Source: AC-43 sp963728855 (lineage in GTDB: Bacteria > Actinomycetota > Actinomycetes > Mycobacteriales > Micromonosporaceae). Taken from it: DNA of 64,000 bases. A program made the translations under genes and the position numbers. The stretch is from positions 124,001 to 188,000 of the forward strand of contig CAVSLN010000010.1 of assembly GCA_963728855.1 (NCBI GenBank), read 5' to 3'. The notes below the pieces were generated by a model. The model searched no databases and was not told where the DNA came from. It saw only the letters and a program-made list of their open reading frames with translations. This document shows, in pieces, positions 15,265-25,227 of the stretch (positions are counted from its first letter, which is position 1; every line of letters begins with the position of its first letter).

Positions 15265-16512
15265 ATGCCGATGCGGGTGGAGGTGGGTCGGATGAGGCTG
15301 CGAACAGGTCTTTTGCTCGCGTGGCTGGTGCTCGTGCTCGGCCTAGTGGCCGGTTGCGGCTCAGATCACGAGACCGGCGGGAGCCCGAAGGCTGCGGGCA
15401 GCGGCGGGCAGCAGCTGGTCGACTGGCCGACCTTCGGCCGGGTGCCGGAGCGGACCCAGTACCTGCCGACCGACAGGCGCGAGCTCGACCCGCCCCTGCG
15501 CGAAGACTGGTCGATCGACACCCATGGCCTGATCGAGTTTCCGCCGGCCGTCGCCGACGGCGTCGCCTACGTCGTCAACAAGTTCGGGAACCTGCACGCG
15601 GTCTCCCTCGATGACCACAAGACCCTCTGGAAACGGGAACGCGATCCGAAGAACAAAGGCAAGCCGACCGACGTCACCGCCCCCGCCTACTACAAAGGCC
15701 TGCTCTACATCGCCTTCATCGACGGCGAACTGGTCGCCCTCAATGCGAAGACCGGGGCGACCGAATGGAAGCGCAATCTCAACGCCCATCTCGAATCCTC
15801 GCCGATGACCACCGACGGGACCCTCTTCATCGGCACCGACACGCACGAGCTCCTGGCGCTGAGCGCCGCCGACGGCAAGACGCGGTGGCGATTCGAAGTG
15901 CCGGGGGCGATCAAAGCCAGCCCGAGCCACAACGACGGGCGCGTCTTCGTCGCCGACTACGAGGGCTCGATGTACGCGCTGGACGCCGAGACCGGCAAGC
16001 CGATCTGGCGCACGAATACGACGAAGGTCAAGCCCTTCGGCAGGGGCGGTTTCTACTCCTCACCGGCGATCGACTTCGGCCGCGTCTACGCCGCCCGTGA
16101 CGACGGCACGGTCTATGCCTTCGACGAAAGGACCGGCAAGGTCGAGTGGTACTTCCCGACCCACAACTTCGTCTACGGCTCCCCCGCCGTCGCCAAGGTT
16201 CCCGGCACCCCCGCGACCGTCTACATCGGCTCCTATGACGAGCATCTCTACGCCCTCGACGCGCTCAGTGGCAAGCAATTTTGGAAATACGACGTAGGCG
16301 GCCCGATTCCAGGAACCTCGACGGTGATCGGGAACACCGTCTACACGACCAGCTTCAAGACCCGCGAAGCGGTCGGCATCGACGTCCACACGCACAAGAA
16401 GACCTTCAGCCTCGACCAGGCCGGCTACACGCCGATCGTCTCCGACGGCCAGCACCTGTATCTGATCGGCTACTTCGATCTGATCGGGCTGGAACCGAAG
16501 CGGCCGAACTAG
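15265..16512 (+). CDS. PQQ-type beta-propeller lipoprotein
   Basis: 415 residues from ATG at 15265 (GGGGGAG ribosome site 5 bases upstream). The N-terminus is a lipoprotein signal (LVLVLGLVAGCGS) with lipobox LVAGC. The mature protein has repeated blade motifs of the PQQ-like/YvrJ-BamB type: VYALDAETGKPIW, VYAFDERTGKVEWYF, LYALDALSGKQFWKY, each ending in an aromatic residue after G-K. It should sit on the outer face of the membrane. Whether it binds PQQ or acts as a scaffold is unknown. It is transcribed away from the tRNA-Gly. Confidence 0.85.
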   Translation: MPMRVEVGRMRLRTGLLLAWLVLVLGLVAGCGSDHETGGSPKAAGSGGQQLVDWPTFGRVPERTQYLPTDRRELDPPLREDWSIDTHGLIEFPPAVADGVAYVVNKFGNLHAVSLDDHKTLWKRERDPKNKGKPTDVTAPAYYKGLLYIAFIDGELVALNAKTGATEWKRNLNAHLESSPMTTDGTLFIGTDTHELLALSAADGKTRWRFEVPGAIKASPSHNDGRVFVADYEGSMYALDAETGKPIWRTNTTKVKPFGRGGFYSSPAIDFGRVYAARDDGTVYAFDERTGKVEWYFPTHNFVYGSPAVAKVPGTPATVYIGSYDEHLYALDALSGKQFWKYDVGGPIPGTSTVIGNTVYTTSFKTREAVGIDVHTHKKTFSLDQAGYTPIVSDGQHLYLIGYFDLIGLEPKRPN

Positions 16513-18091
16513 TCACCAGGTGTCGATGAAGCGTCCCCTTGGCTCAGCCGGCGGCGCGTGGGCGGCGGCGGCGGCCAGCGTCGCGGCGATCAGCGGGCGG
16601 GTCTCGGCCGGGTCGATGACGTCGTCGAGCTCAAAAAGGGTCGCGGCGTTGAGGGCTCGTGCGTTCTGCTCCGCCGCCGCGGTCAGGTCGCGGACCCGCT
16701 TCTCGCGCTCCGCCTCGTCGGCAATTGCCTCGAGCTCCTTGCGCATCGCCAGCCGGACCGCGCCCTTCGAGGCCCATCGGGCCGAGGTGGGCCGAGGGCC
16801 AGGCCACGGTAAGCAGCGGCTCGTGGAGGCTGCCGCCGACCATCGCCTGGGCGCCGAGCCCGTAGCCGCGGCGGAGGACGACCGCGATCAGCGGCACCCG
16901 GATCGCCGCGCCGGCGACGAGGAGCCGCGAGGCGTGGCGCACGAGCCCGGTCGCCTCGGCGTCCTGGCCGACCATGAACCCGGGCGTGTCGACGAGGGAG
17001 ATCACGGGCAGGCCGAAGGCGTCGCAGAGCTGGATCAGGCGCGCCGCCTTGTCGGACGCGTCGCTGGTGACGGCGCCGGCCATGTGGCGGGTGTCATTGG
17101 CGATGATTCCGACCGGGCGGCCCTCGATCCGGGCCAGCGCGGTGACCATCTCGGGGGCGAAGCGAGGCCGCAGGAACGTCACCGAGCCCTCGTCGGCGAG
17201 CGTCTCGATGATCGGGGCGACGGAGTATGCGCGCCGCTCGCGCTCGGGGACGAGCTCGCGCAGTCGCGACTGATCGGGCTCGGGGCCGGCGGGTGTGGTG
17301 CCCTGGAAGTAGCCGAGCAGCCTCTTCGCGACCGCGGTCGCCTCGGCCTCGTCGGCGACCTCGACGTCGACGACGCCGTTGGGCCCCTGGACCGAGAGCG
17401 GGCCGACGTCGTCGGCGGCGATGGTCCCCAGCCCGCCGCCCTCGATCATCGCCGGGCCGCCCATCCCGAGCGAGGTGTTCTCGGTGGCGACGATCAGGTC
17501 GGCGCAGCCGGCGATCACCGCGTTGCCCGCGAAGCAGCGCCCGGCGACGACGGCGATCCGCGGCACCAATCCCGAGAGCTTCGCCCAGAGCGCGAACGCC
17601 CGCGTGTCGAGGGCCGAGACGACGGGGTAGTCGGTGTCCCCGGGCCGCCCTCCCCCACCCTCTGCGAAGAACACCGTGGGAAGCCGCATCCGCTCGATCA
17701 GCTCGAACAGCCGGTCCTTCTTGCGGTGCCCGAGGGCGCCCTGGGTGCCGGCCAGCACCGTGTAGTCGTAGGTGAGGACCGCACCGGCGGCGGCATCTCC
17801 GAAAAGCTCGCCGTTGATCCGCGCGGTGCCGCCGATCAGGCCGTCGGCGGGGGTCTTTTCGATCAGATCCTGAACCTCGCGGCGGCCACGCTGGGCGGCG
17901 ATCGCGAAGCGCCCATACTCGACGAAGGAGCCCGGGTCGACAAGGTCCTCGATGTTCTCCCGCGCCGTCCGGCCCCCGGCCCTGTGGCGGCGCTCGACCG
18001 CCTCCGGCCGCGCCTCGTCTTCGCTCAGCAGGCGGCGCGCCCGCAGGGCCGCGAGGTCGTCTCGCTCTCCGTCCTCGCTCGTCCGCTCCAC
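16513..18091 (-). CDS. Acyl-CoA carboxylase carboxyltransferase (beta) subunit, one frame break
   Basis: About 525 residues after repair. Carboxyltransferase features: RHRAGGRTARENIEDLVDPG near the start, GGGGRPGDTDYP, CFAGNAVIAGCADLIVA with TSLGMGGPAM, and IQLCDAFGLPVISLVDTPGF. These mark the two acyl-CoA/biotin binding halves. The frame breaks near 16770 at GAAGGGCGCGG; beyond it the expected C-terminus continues (MRKELEAIADEAERE). The subunit transfers CO2 from carboxybiotin to an acyl-CoA. The substrate is uncertain, and no biotin-carrying alpha subunit is in the window. A second paralogue lies at 36344-37865. Confidence 0.85.
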
Positions 18092-18152
18092 GCCACCAGG
18101 GAACCTAGCCGCTCCTTGGTGGAAGCAAGGCTAGCGGTGGCGATTCAGTGAG

Positions 18153-18224
18153 CGGGGGAGCCGGGATTCGAACCCGGATTCACGGTTTTGGAGACCGTGC
18201 GCATAGCCGTTAACTCACTCCCCC
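18153..18224 (-). tRNA. tRNA-Trp(CCA)-like gene with weak D-arm
   Basis: The acceptor GGGGGAG/CTCCCCC, anticodon arm ACGGT-CTCCAAA-ACCGT (anticodon CCA) and T-arm CCGGG-TTCGAAT-CCCGG are perfect. The D-arm region (AGTTAACGGCTATGCG) hardly pairs and the variable loop has only 4 bases. It may be a functional but divergent tRNA-Trp, or a decayed copy. Confidence 0.75.
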
Positions 18225-18419
18225 TGGCCTGCCGGGGGGCCAAACCCTAGTCATCTGTTCCGAAACAGGCGACCGTAGACCCGGCTGACGCTCTCGCGGC
18301 CTCTGATCGAATCGTGTTCGTCGAGATATGTGAGGTCGATGCCGCTTCCGCACTCGACGGTGTCGCGTTCTCCGTCGCGGCGTAGGAGTCGCCACGGCCG
18401 ATGCGAGGATACGGCCGGC

Positions 18420-19312
18420 ATGGCCGTCATCGCCACCGAGGAACTGACGAAGTCATACGGGCCCCACCGGGGCATCGAGGACATCTCACTCGAGGTCGAG
18501 GCCGGCGAGGTGTTCGGCTTCCTCGGCCCCAACGGCGCCGGCAAGACGACCGCGATCCGGACGCTGCTCGATTTCCTCCACCCGACGGCCGGCAGCGCCC
18601 GCATCTTCGACCTCGACACCCACCGCGACAGCGTTCCGATCCGCCGGCGGATCGGCAACCTCCCCGGCGACTTCGGATACGGCAAGGGAGCCACCGGCCG
18701 CGAGGCCCTTGACCTGCTGGCCCGGCTCGCGGCGTCTCGGAGCTCGGCCGGGCCGAGGAGCTTGCACAACGCTTCCGGGCCGACCTCGACCGGCCCCTGG
18801 GCCAGCTCTCGCGCGGCAACCGGCAGAAGGTTGGGCTGATCCTCGCCTTCTTTCATCAACCCGATCTGCTGGTCCTCGACGAGCCGACCGGAGGGCTCGA
18901 CCCGCTGATGCGGGAGGAGTTCCTCGCCCTGGTCGGCGAGGAACGGGATCGGGGTCGCGCCGTCTTCATCTCCTCGCACGAGCTGAGCGAGGTCGAGCGC
19001 GTCTGCGATCGGGTCGGAATCATCCGCGAGGGCAGGCTGATCGCGGTCGAGCGGGTCGCCGACCTGATCGGCAAGACCCGGCGCAAGGTGACGGTCGAGT
19101 TCGCGGCGCCGGTGAACCTCGACGAGCTCGAACGCCTGCCGGGCGTCTCCGAAGTCAGCGACGGCGGCGGCCGGGTGACATTCCTGGTCGCCGGCGACCT
19201 CAACCCGACACTCCACGCGCTCGCCGAGCACGTCGTCACCGATGTGGAGATCGCTCACCCCTCCCTGGAGGAGGTCTTCCTCGCCTACTACCGCGACGAG
19301 GGACAGCAATGA
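18420..19312 (+). CDS. ABC exporter ATP-binding protein, one frame break
   Basis: About 297 residues. Walker A is GPNGAGKTT, the signature-like LSRGNRQKVGLI fits drug/antibiotic ABC-2 exporters, Walker B is LLVLDEPTGGLDP, and the switch His region is FISSHELSEVERVCDRVGI. The frame breaks near 18731 where one G seems lost from a GGG run (LARLAGVSELGRAEEL is restored by adding it). The stop overlaps the permease start (ATGA). Together they form a two-gene ABC exporter; the substrate is unknown. Confidence 0.88.
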
Positions 19313-20088
19313 CGGCGCTGGCGGCCGCCCAGCTTCGCGACCGCCGTCGCTCAGTGCTCGCCTGGGGATTGCCGATCGGGCTGATGTCTGCCTTCGTCGT
19401 CGCGATCTTCCCCTCGGTGTCCGATGCCCTCTCGAAGGTGATCGGCAGCTACCCGTCGGGATTGAAGGAGGCGTTCGGGATCAGCGAGCTCTCCGACGTC
19501 GAGCAGTACCTCGACGCCGAGATGCTGAGCCTGATCGTGCCGCTCGCAGCCGGCTATCTCGCCGTGCGTTCAGTCGCCAGCGGCCTCTCGGGCGCCGCCG
19601 AAAGCGGCAGGCTCGACGTCATCCTCTCGGCGCCGGTATCGCGCGCCCGTCTCGTCGCGGCCGGCTTCGCGGCGACCGCCGTCGAGTTGGCGGCGGTGCT
19701 CGCGGTCAGCCTCGCGCTGACGATGGTCTCGAGCCTTATCGCCGGCGCCGGGCTCTCATTCGGGGCCGCCCTCGCGGGCTTCGCCAACGTCTGGCCGCTG
19801 GCGCTGCTCTTTGCCGGGCTCGGTGTGGTGGTGACCGGCTTCTCCCTGCGGACCAACATCGTCACCGGGTCGGTGGCCGGAGTGCTGGTCGCGATGTACG
19901 TGCTCGATCTCGTCGGCCGGCTCGACCCCGGCCTCGACGCAATCCGCTACGGCTCGGTCTTCCGTTACTACGGGCAGGCGATCGAGAACGGGATCGAACC
20001 ACTGGCGTTCCTCGGCATCACCGCTTCAGCGGTAGGGCTCGCGGCGATCGGCGCATGGCTGTTCGAAGGGCGGGACCTCTCCAACTAG
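19309..20088 (+). CDS. ABC-2 type exporter permease
   Basis: 259 residues, intact, with six hydrophobic segments, for example LAWGLPIGLMSAFVVAIF, MLSLIVPLAAGYLAVRSVAS, FAATAVELAAVLAVSLALTM and WPLALLFAGLGVVVTGFSL. The short motif SGAAESGRLDVILSAPVSR is typical for ABC-2 permeases that pair with the upstream ATPase. It is translationally coupled by the ATGA overlap. Confidence 0.88.
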   Translation: MTALAAAQLRDRRRSVLAWGLPIGLMSAFVVAIFPSVSDALSKVIGSYPSGLKEAFGISELSDVEQYLDAEMLSLIVPLAAGYLAVRSVASGLSGAAESGRLDVILSAPVSRARLVAAGFAATAVELAAVLAVSLALTMVSSLIAGAGLSFGAALAGFANVWPLALLFAGLGVVVTGFSLRTNIVTGSVAGVLVAMYVLDLVGRLDPGLDAIRYGSVFRYYGQAIENGIEPLAFLGITASAVGLAAIGAWLFEGRDLSN

Positions 20089-20128
20089 GCGGCCCGGCGC
20101 GAGATGAGACACTCAGGGGGAGGTGACC

Positions 20129-21170
20129 ATGAAGGCCTACCAGCTGACGGAGTGGCAGCAACCGCCCGAGCTTCGGGACGTCGAGGTGCCCGAGCCCGGC
20201 CCGGGAGAGGTGCTGATCAGGGTCGCCGGCGCCGGCGCCTGTCATTCGGATCTTCACCTGATGGAGTGGCCGGAGGGTCAGATGGATTTCGACCTTCCCT
20301 TCACCCTCGGACACGAGAACGCCGGTTGGGTCGAGGCGCTCGGCGCCGGAGTCGACGGCTTCGAGCAGGGCGAGCCGGTTGCGGTCTATGGGCCCTGGGG
20401 CTGCGGGCGCTGCCGGTCCTGCCGCACCTCGGCGGAGAACTACTGCGAGCGGCAGGCGGAGATCGGCGCCTTCGGCGGCGGGCTCGGCCTCGACGGCGGC
20501 ATGGCCGAGTTCCTGCTGGTCCCACACAGCCCGCCTGCTGCTGCCTCTCGGCGACCTCGATCCCCGCGACGCTGCGCCCCTCTCCGACGCCGCTCTCACG
20601 CCCTACCACGCCGTCAAGCGCTCCCTCGGGTTGCTCGTTCCGGGCTCGACGGCGGTGGTCATCGGAGTAGGCGGGCTCGGCCACATGGCCGTGCAGATAC
20701 TCGACGCTCTCAGCCCGGCGCGTGTGATCGCTATCGACACCTCCACCGACAAGCTGGCCCTTGCACGCGAGGTCGGGGCCGATGAGGCGGTCCCCGCCGG
20801 CGAGGATGCGGCAAAGGCGATCGTGGAGCTGACAAGCGGCCGCGGCGCCGAGCTGGTGCTCGACATGGTCGGCGCCGATGACACACTCGCCCTCGCCGCT
20901 GAGATCGTGCGCTTCGAGAGCCACCTCACCGTCGTCGGCCTGGCGGGCGGCACCTTCCAGTTCGGCTTTGGGGCGCTGCCGTTCGAGTGCCAGATCACCC
21001 TGCCCTATTGGGGCAGCGGCGTCGAGCTGATGGAGGTCCTCGACCTCGCCCGCGCGGGCAGGATTCGCGCCCACACCAAACGCTTCCCCCTCGATCGGGT
21101 CGGCGATGCCTACGCGGCGATGCGCGACGGCAGGCTCACCGGGCGCGCTGTGATCTGCCCCAACGACTGA
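20129..21170 (+). CDS. Zinc-dependent alcohol dehydrogenase, one frame break
   Basis: About 347 residues from ATG at 20129 (GGGGGAGG ribosome site). Medium-chain dehydrogenase features: catalytic zinc Cys in ACHSDLHLMEWP, GHENAGWVEALG, structural-zinc Cys cluster CGRCRSCRTSAENYC, and the NAD-binding IGVGGLGHMAVQIL. The frame breaks near 20530. Adding a GC back gives VPHSARLLLPLGDLDP, matching the usual form of this family. It oxidises or reduces an alcohol/aldehyde with NAD(P); the substrate is unknown. Confidence 0.88.
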
Positions 21171-21225
21171 GCGCCGCCGGCCCGGCGCCGGTGGCGTCGA
21201 TTCGACCGGCGAGACTATTGCGCCC

Positions 21226-22531
21226 GTGTCATCCCACCGAGCTCACCGCACCCCCGGACGCCACACTCATTGGAGGCTCGCCAAGCGCCGCCCGCTGCTG
21301 CTCCGCGGGGGGGCGGCGGCGGCACTGCTCGCCGTGGTCGGGCCGGGCGTGCTCGCCGGCCTCTCCGACGACGACCCCGCCGGGATCACCACCTACTCGA
21401 TCCTCGGCGCCAAGTACGGCTACGAGCTGCTCTGGGTGCTGGCGCTCTCGACCGCGGCGCTGATCGTCTTCCACGAGCTCGGCGTGCGGCTCGGGCATCG
21501 TCACCGGCAAGGGGCTGCTGACGCTGGTCCGCGAGCGCCACGGGCCAGCGGGCCGCCGCGGTCGTCCTGGCCGCCCTCGTGATCGCCAACACCGGCACCC
21601 TCTGCGCCGAGTTCGCCGGCGTCGCCGCCGGCATGGACCTGCTCGGCGGCATGAGTCGCTACCTCAGCGTGCCGCTCGCGGCGCTCGGCGTCTCGGCTGC
21701 TCGTCCTGCGCGAGAATCTTCCGCCACGTCGAGCACGTCCTGCTCGCGCTGAGCGCGGTCTTCGTCGCCTACATCGTCTCCGGGCTCCTCGCGCATCCCG
21801 ACTGGGGCGCCGCCGCGAAGGGGCTGGTCGTGCCGAGCATGCCGCTGACCCGCGAGGCGCGTGCTCGTCGCCGTCGCCACGGTCGGCACGACCCTCGCGC
21901 CCTGGGGCCTCGCCTTCATCCAGTCCTACGCGGTCGACAAGCGGCTGCGGGTCAAGGACCTCCGCTACGAGCGCGTCGACGTGATCGTCGGGGCGGTGCT
22001 GACCGGCGTGATCGGGCTGTTCGTCGTCGTCGCCTGCGCGGCGACCCTGCACGCCGCAGGGATCGAGGTCGACGAGGCGCGCGACGCCGCGCAGGCGCTC
22101 GAGCCGCTCGCCGGGAGCCTCGCCGCGACGCTTTTCGGGCTCGGCTTCCTCGGCGCGGCGCTGCTCGCCGCCGCGATCGTCCCGCTCTCGACCGCCTACT
22201 CGGTCGCCGAGGCGTTCGGCCGCCGCGCGCGACCTCAACGACAGCTTCGCCGAGGCGCGGCTCTTCTACCTCAGCTTCGGCGCCGTGGTGCTCGTCGCCG
22301 CCGCGACTCGTGCTGATCCCCGGCGCGCCGCTGATCCCGATCCTCTTCCTCTCCCAGGCGCTGAACGCGGTCCTGCTGCTGGTCCTGCTGCCCTTCATGC
22401 GCTCGCTCGGCAAGGACCGCGAGCTGATGGGCGAGCACGCGCTCGGGCGAGCCGATCGCTGGCTGACTGGCATCACCTTCTGCCTGATCGCGGCCTCGGT
22501 CGTGGCGCTGGGCGTCCTCGTCGTGGCCTGA
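21226..22531 (+). CDS. NRAMP-family divalent metal transporter, several frame breaks
   Basis: The pieces join to a full NRAMP of about 435-440 residues: LSDDDPAGITTYSILGAKYG (helix 1 motif, DPA instead of the usual DPG/DPGN), then IVTGKGLLTLVRERHG, IANTGTLCAEFAGVAAGMDL, GTTLAPWGLAFIQSYAVDK and LPFMRSLGKDRELMG at the end. At least six frame breaks occur (near 21498, 21545, 21703, 21730, 21858, 22224 and 22308). Most are repaired by one CG/GC unit. It imports Mn2+, Fe2+ or a related ion with protons; the altered helix-1 motif could change selectivity. The convergent neighbour is a ZIP transporter. Confidence 0.8.
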
Positions 22532-22539
22532 CCGAAGGG

Positions 22540-23280
22540 TCAGACCCCGAGGGCGAAGCTCAGCGCGAGCATTACCGCCGCGCCGACGATCACCCCGGTG
22601 CTCGGCTGCAAGCGCGCCGAGCCCGAGTAGGCCTTCGGCAGCATCTCGACCGCGATCAGGGCCAGCATCGCCCCCGCCGCGAAGGCGAAGGAGAAGGGCA
22701 GCAGGGCTTCGATCTGCTCGACGAGTAGAAAGGCGATAAGGGCGCCGACCGGCTGCGGAGCGCTGGTCGCGACCGCCGCCCAGAACTGGCGTGTCCGGCT
22801 GAATCCCTCCGCCGCCATCGGGATCGCGACGCTTGTTCCCTCGGGAACGTTCTGGATCGCGATCGCGAGGATCACGAAAAGGCTCAGGCCGGCGCGATCG
22901 GAGGCGAAGGCGGTGCCGATCGCGAGGCCCTCGGGAAGGCTGTGGACGAAGAGCACACCGAAGACGAGGGCCGAGGTGCGGGCGCCCGGGCCGGTGTGTC
23001 CCATGAAGCGGGTGTCGGCGTCGAGCCTGCGCCGCGCCACCCCGAGCAGACCGGCACCGGCGAGGAAGCCGAGCACCACCGACGCCGAGGACCCTTCTTC
23101 GGCCGCCGGGACCAGCAGGCCGGCGATCGAGGCGACGCCCATCACGCCCACGGCCAGTCCAAGCAAAAACGGGGTCAGCTGCGCGGCACGCCCGCCGAGG
23201 AAGAACACAGGTACGGCGCCGAGCCCCGTCGCCAGAGCCGTTCCACTGGCGGCGAGCAGAAGGACCACGACGTCGGGCAT
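22540..23280 (-). CDS. ZIP-family metal transporter
   Basis: 246 residues, intact, eight hydrophobic segments. The ZIP metal site motifs are present: HSLPEGLAIGTAFAS in helix 4 and AIQNVPEGTSVAIPMA in helix 5. It carries Zn2+ or related ions across the membrane. It faces the NRAMP gene with only 8 bp between the stops, so the two metal transporters converge. Confidence 0.9.
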   Translation of the reverse strand: MPDVVVLLLAASGTALATGLGAVPVFFLGGRAAQLTPFLLGLAVGVMGVASIAGLLVPAAEEGSSASVVLGFLAGAGLLGVARRRLDADTRFMGHTGPGARTSALVFGVLFVHSLPEGLAIGTAFASDRAGLSLFVILAIAIQNVPEGTSVAIPMAAEGFSRTRQFWAAVATSAPQPVGALIAFLLVEQIEALLPFSFAFAAGAMLALIAVEMLPKAYSGSARLQPSTGVIVGAAVMLALSFALGV

Positions 23281-24110
23281 CGACGAAACCTAGCCGCGGG
23301 ACCCGAGGGAGAGCTAGCGGCATCGGCCGGTACCAACCTCGGCGCGCCGCTCAGACGACCGCCGGTGAAGTCGAGGATCGCGTTCGTAACCGTGGCCGGG
23401 TCGTCGCTCATCGGGACGTGACCGAGCCCCTCGAACTTGATCCAGTCCGCGTCGGGCAGCAGGCGCCTCATCCTCGCGTAGTGGCCGGGCCCGTGGAAGA
23501 GCCGGTCCTCGGTGGCGAGCGCAATCCTCACCGGGCAGTCGACCTCGGACAGCTCGATGCCGGCCGCAACCTCGAGGATCCCGGGCACGAAGCGGGCCTC
23601 GATCTGGCAGTTCGCCGCGGCTTCCATCGTCGCCAGCGCCAATGCCGGGCCCAACCGGCGCGGGCGGGAAACCGCGTCACGGAAGGCAAGCGCCCGCAGC
23701 CGGGGCCGGCGCGCGATCGTCTCCAGCCACGGCCGGGCCAGGCCCAGAGTCACCTCGTTGCGCCGGAAGAGGCGGGCCAGGGCCGGCAGCTCGGTGCTTC
23801 CAGCCTCCCAGCCGCCGGCGGGGCAGAGCGCGACGACCGAGAGCGCCCTTCCCCTTATCGCCAGCTCGAGGCTCAGCCAGCCGCCCATCGAGTTGCCGAC
23901 CAGGTGGGCGCGCTCGATACCCTCCGCGTCGAGCTGGCGCTCGAGGACGTCGACCATCTCCAGGAAGTCGGTCCCCTCTTCGGCCGGGAGCGTGGGACCG
24001 CCGTGGTGCCACGCCGCCGTCGGGGCAAAGATCGAGTGGCGCGCCTCCAGCGCTGGCAGAACCGGCGTCCAGGCGCGCCAGCAGTTGCTGAAGCCGTGCA
24101 GCAGGACCAT
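23175..24110 (-). CDS. Alpha/beta-hydrolase, ends uncertain
   Basis: Core features: oxyanion region VLLHGFSNCWRAWTPVL, nucleophile GNSMGGWLSLELA (Ser), acid region IALATEDRLFHGPG and the catalytic His in FEGLGHVPMSDDP. The in-frame sequence begins with Met at 24110, but homologues usually have about 15 more residues (here PLRPAYRGGSGEP, with no start codon before it). At the 3' end the frame runs about 100 bp into the ZIP gene. The true stop was probably lost to an indel near 23350. Substrate unknown. Confidence 0.75.
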   Translation of the reverse strand: MVLLHGFSNCWRAWTPVLPALEARHSIFAPTAAWHHGGPTLPAEEGTDFLEMVDVLERQLDAEGIERAHLVGNSMGGWLSLELAIRGRALSVVALCPAGGWEAGSTELPALARLFRRNEVTLGLARPWLETIARRPRLRALAFRDAVSRPRRLGPALALATMEAAANCQIEARFVPGILEVAAGIELSEVDCPVRIALATEDRLFHGPGHYARMRRLLPDADWIKFEGLGHVPMSDDPATVTNAILDFTGGRLSGAPRLVPADAASSPSGPAARFRRCPTSWSFCSPPVERLWRRGSAPYLCSSSAGVPRS

Positions 24111-24154
24111 CGGCTCACCGCTGCCGCCGCGGTAAGCCGGCCTGAGCGGAGGGG

Positions 24155-25199
24155 CTATTTCGCTTTTTTCCTCTTTTTCGGCGCCGCGATCCTGAACGAG
24201 GTGACCTGGGTGGTCACGTTTCCGGCCACGTCGGTGGCGGTGAGGGTCAGTCGATAGCTGCCGGGCTTCAGTTTCCTCGGGATCGCGACCTGGTGGGCGC
24301 CGACCGTGCCGGTGCCGCTGAAGGCGCCGCCGACCGGGGTGAACCGGCTGCATGCCTTCTTGCCTTTGTTGCCCCGCCTCTGCTTGACGCATTTCTTTCC
24401 GACCTTTCGACCCTTCGACTTCTTCTCGACCCTGAGGCTGACTGTCGCGGCCTCGGCGAGGCTGTAGGAGACCTTCCCGTGGACGACCTTGAGCCCGTTG
24501 ACCCCGGGTGGCGTGGTGTCGCAGGGGCCCTGGGTCGTCGCCTGGGTCGGGCACTGGTCCTGGGTCTCGTCGCCGAACCCGTCGTTGTCGGCGTCGGGCT
24601 CGATCGTCGCCTGGACCTGGAGTTCGTTCTGGACTTCGGTCGAGCCTCGCTGACCGGCTCCTTCGACCAGCGGCGGCGCGAACATGTAGCTGCGCTTATC
24701 GCCGTTCGAGTTGTAGATGATGCCGATCGATTTGGTGATGTCGACGGCCAGCTGCTGACCAGCTGTTACCGGGACCCGGCCGTTCACCTCGGTGATCGGC
24801 GATTCCGGTCGATTCGGTCGGCTGGATCGTGACCGTCGGCCCGGTCCCGGCCGACGTGGCAAGGGCGTTTTCGAGGTCCATCGGGTTCGGAAGGGTGAGG
24901 TTCGCGACCCGGAAGGTGATCTGCCCCGGTGCTTCGACGGCGAACGCGTTGGTCCTGAACTTGGTGATGACCCCGCTGACCGGCGCCCCCCCCGAGTAGG
25001 GGTCGCCTTCCGGGGGGGCCGAGTGGATCCGGGCGACGATCGTGCACGTGCCGACCGCGTCGCAGCTGTTTTCCGTCGGTTCGTTTTTCAGCTGGCTGCC
25101 GAAGGTCGTCGCCGCCTGACCCGCGGCGGGAAGCAGCAGCAGTGCCGCGGCCACGGCGCTCAGCGCCAATGCCGTCAAACGCCTACTCGACTTGGACAT
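24155..25199 (-). CDS. Secreted Ig-like protein with Ca-binding-type motif, one frame break
   Basis: About 348 residues. A signal peptide starts at ATG 25199 (LALSAVAAALLLLPAAGQAA). The middle has a thrombospondin type-3-like acidic motif (DADNDGFGDETQDQCP), and the C-terminal half is an Ig-like fold with Cys and Lys-rich blocks (KGRKVGKKCVKQRRG). The frame breaks near 24805; adding one GC restores TESTGIAPITEV. Similar modular secreted proteins are common in Thermoleophilia. A role at the cell surface is inferred. Confidence 0.75.
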
Positions 25200-25227
25200 T
25201 CGGACTCCTCTCGAGAATCGGATTTGC

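Noticed and set aside
16520..18151. 543-residue plus-strand frame opposite the carboxylase subunit
   Set aside because: Antisense shadow; the minus strand carries the conserved carboxyltransferase motifs.
21226..22531. Programmed frameshifting in the NRAMP gene
   Set aside because: Many breaks in one gene, repaired by the same CG addition seen in unrelated genes, with no slippery site or stop-proximal pattern.
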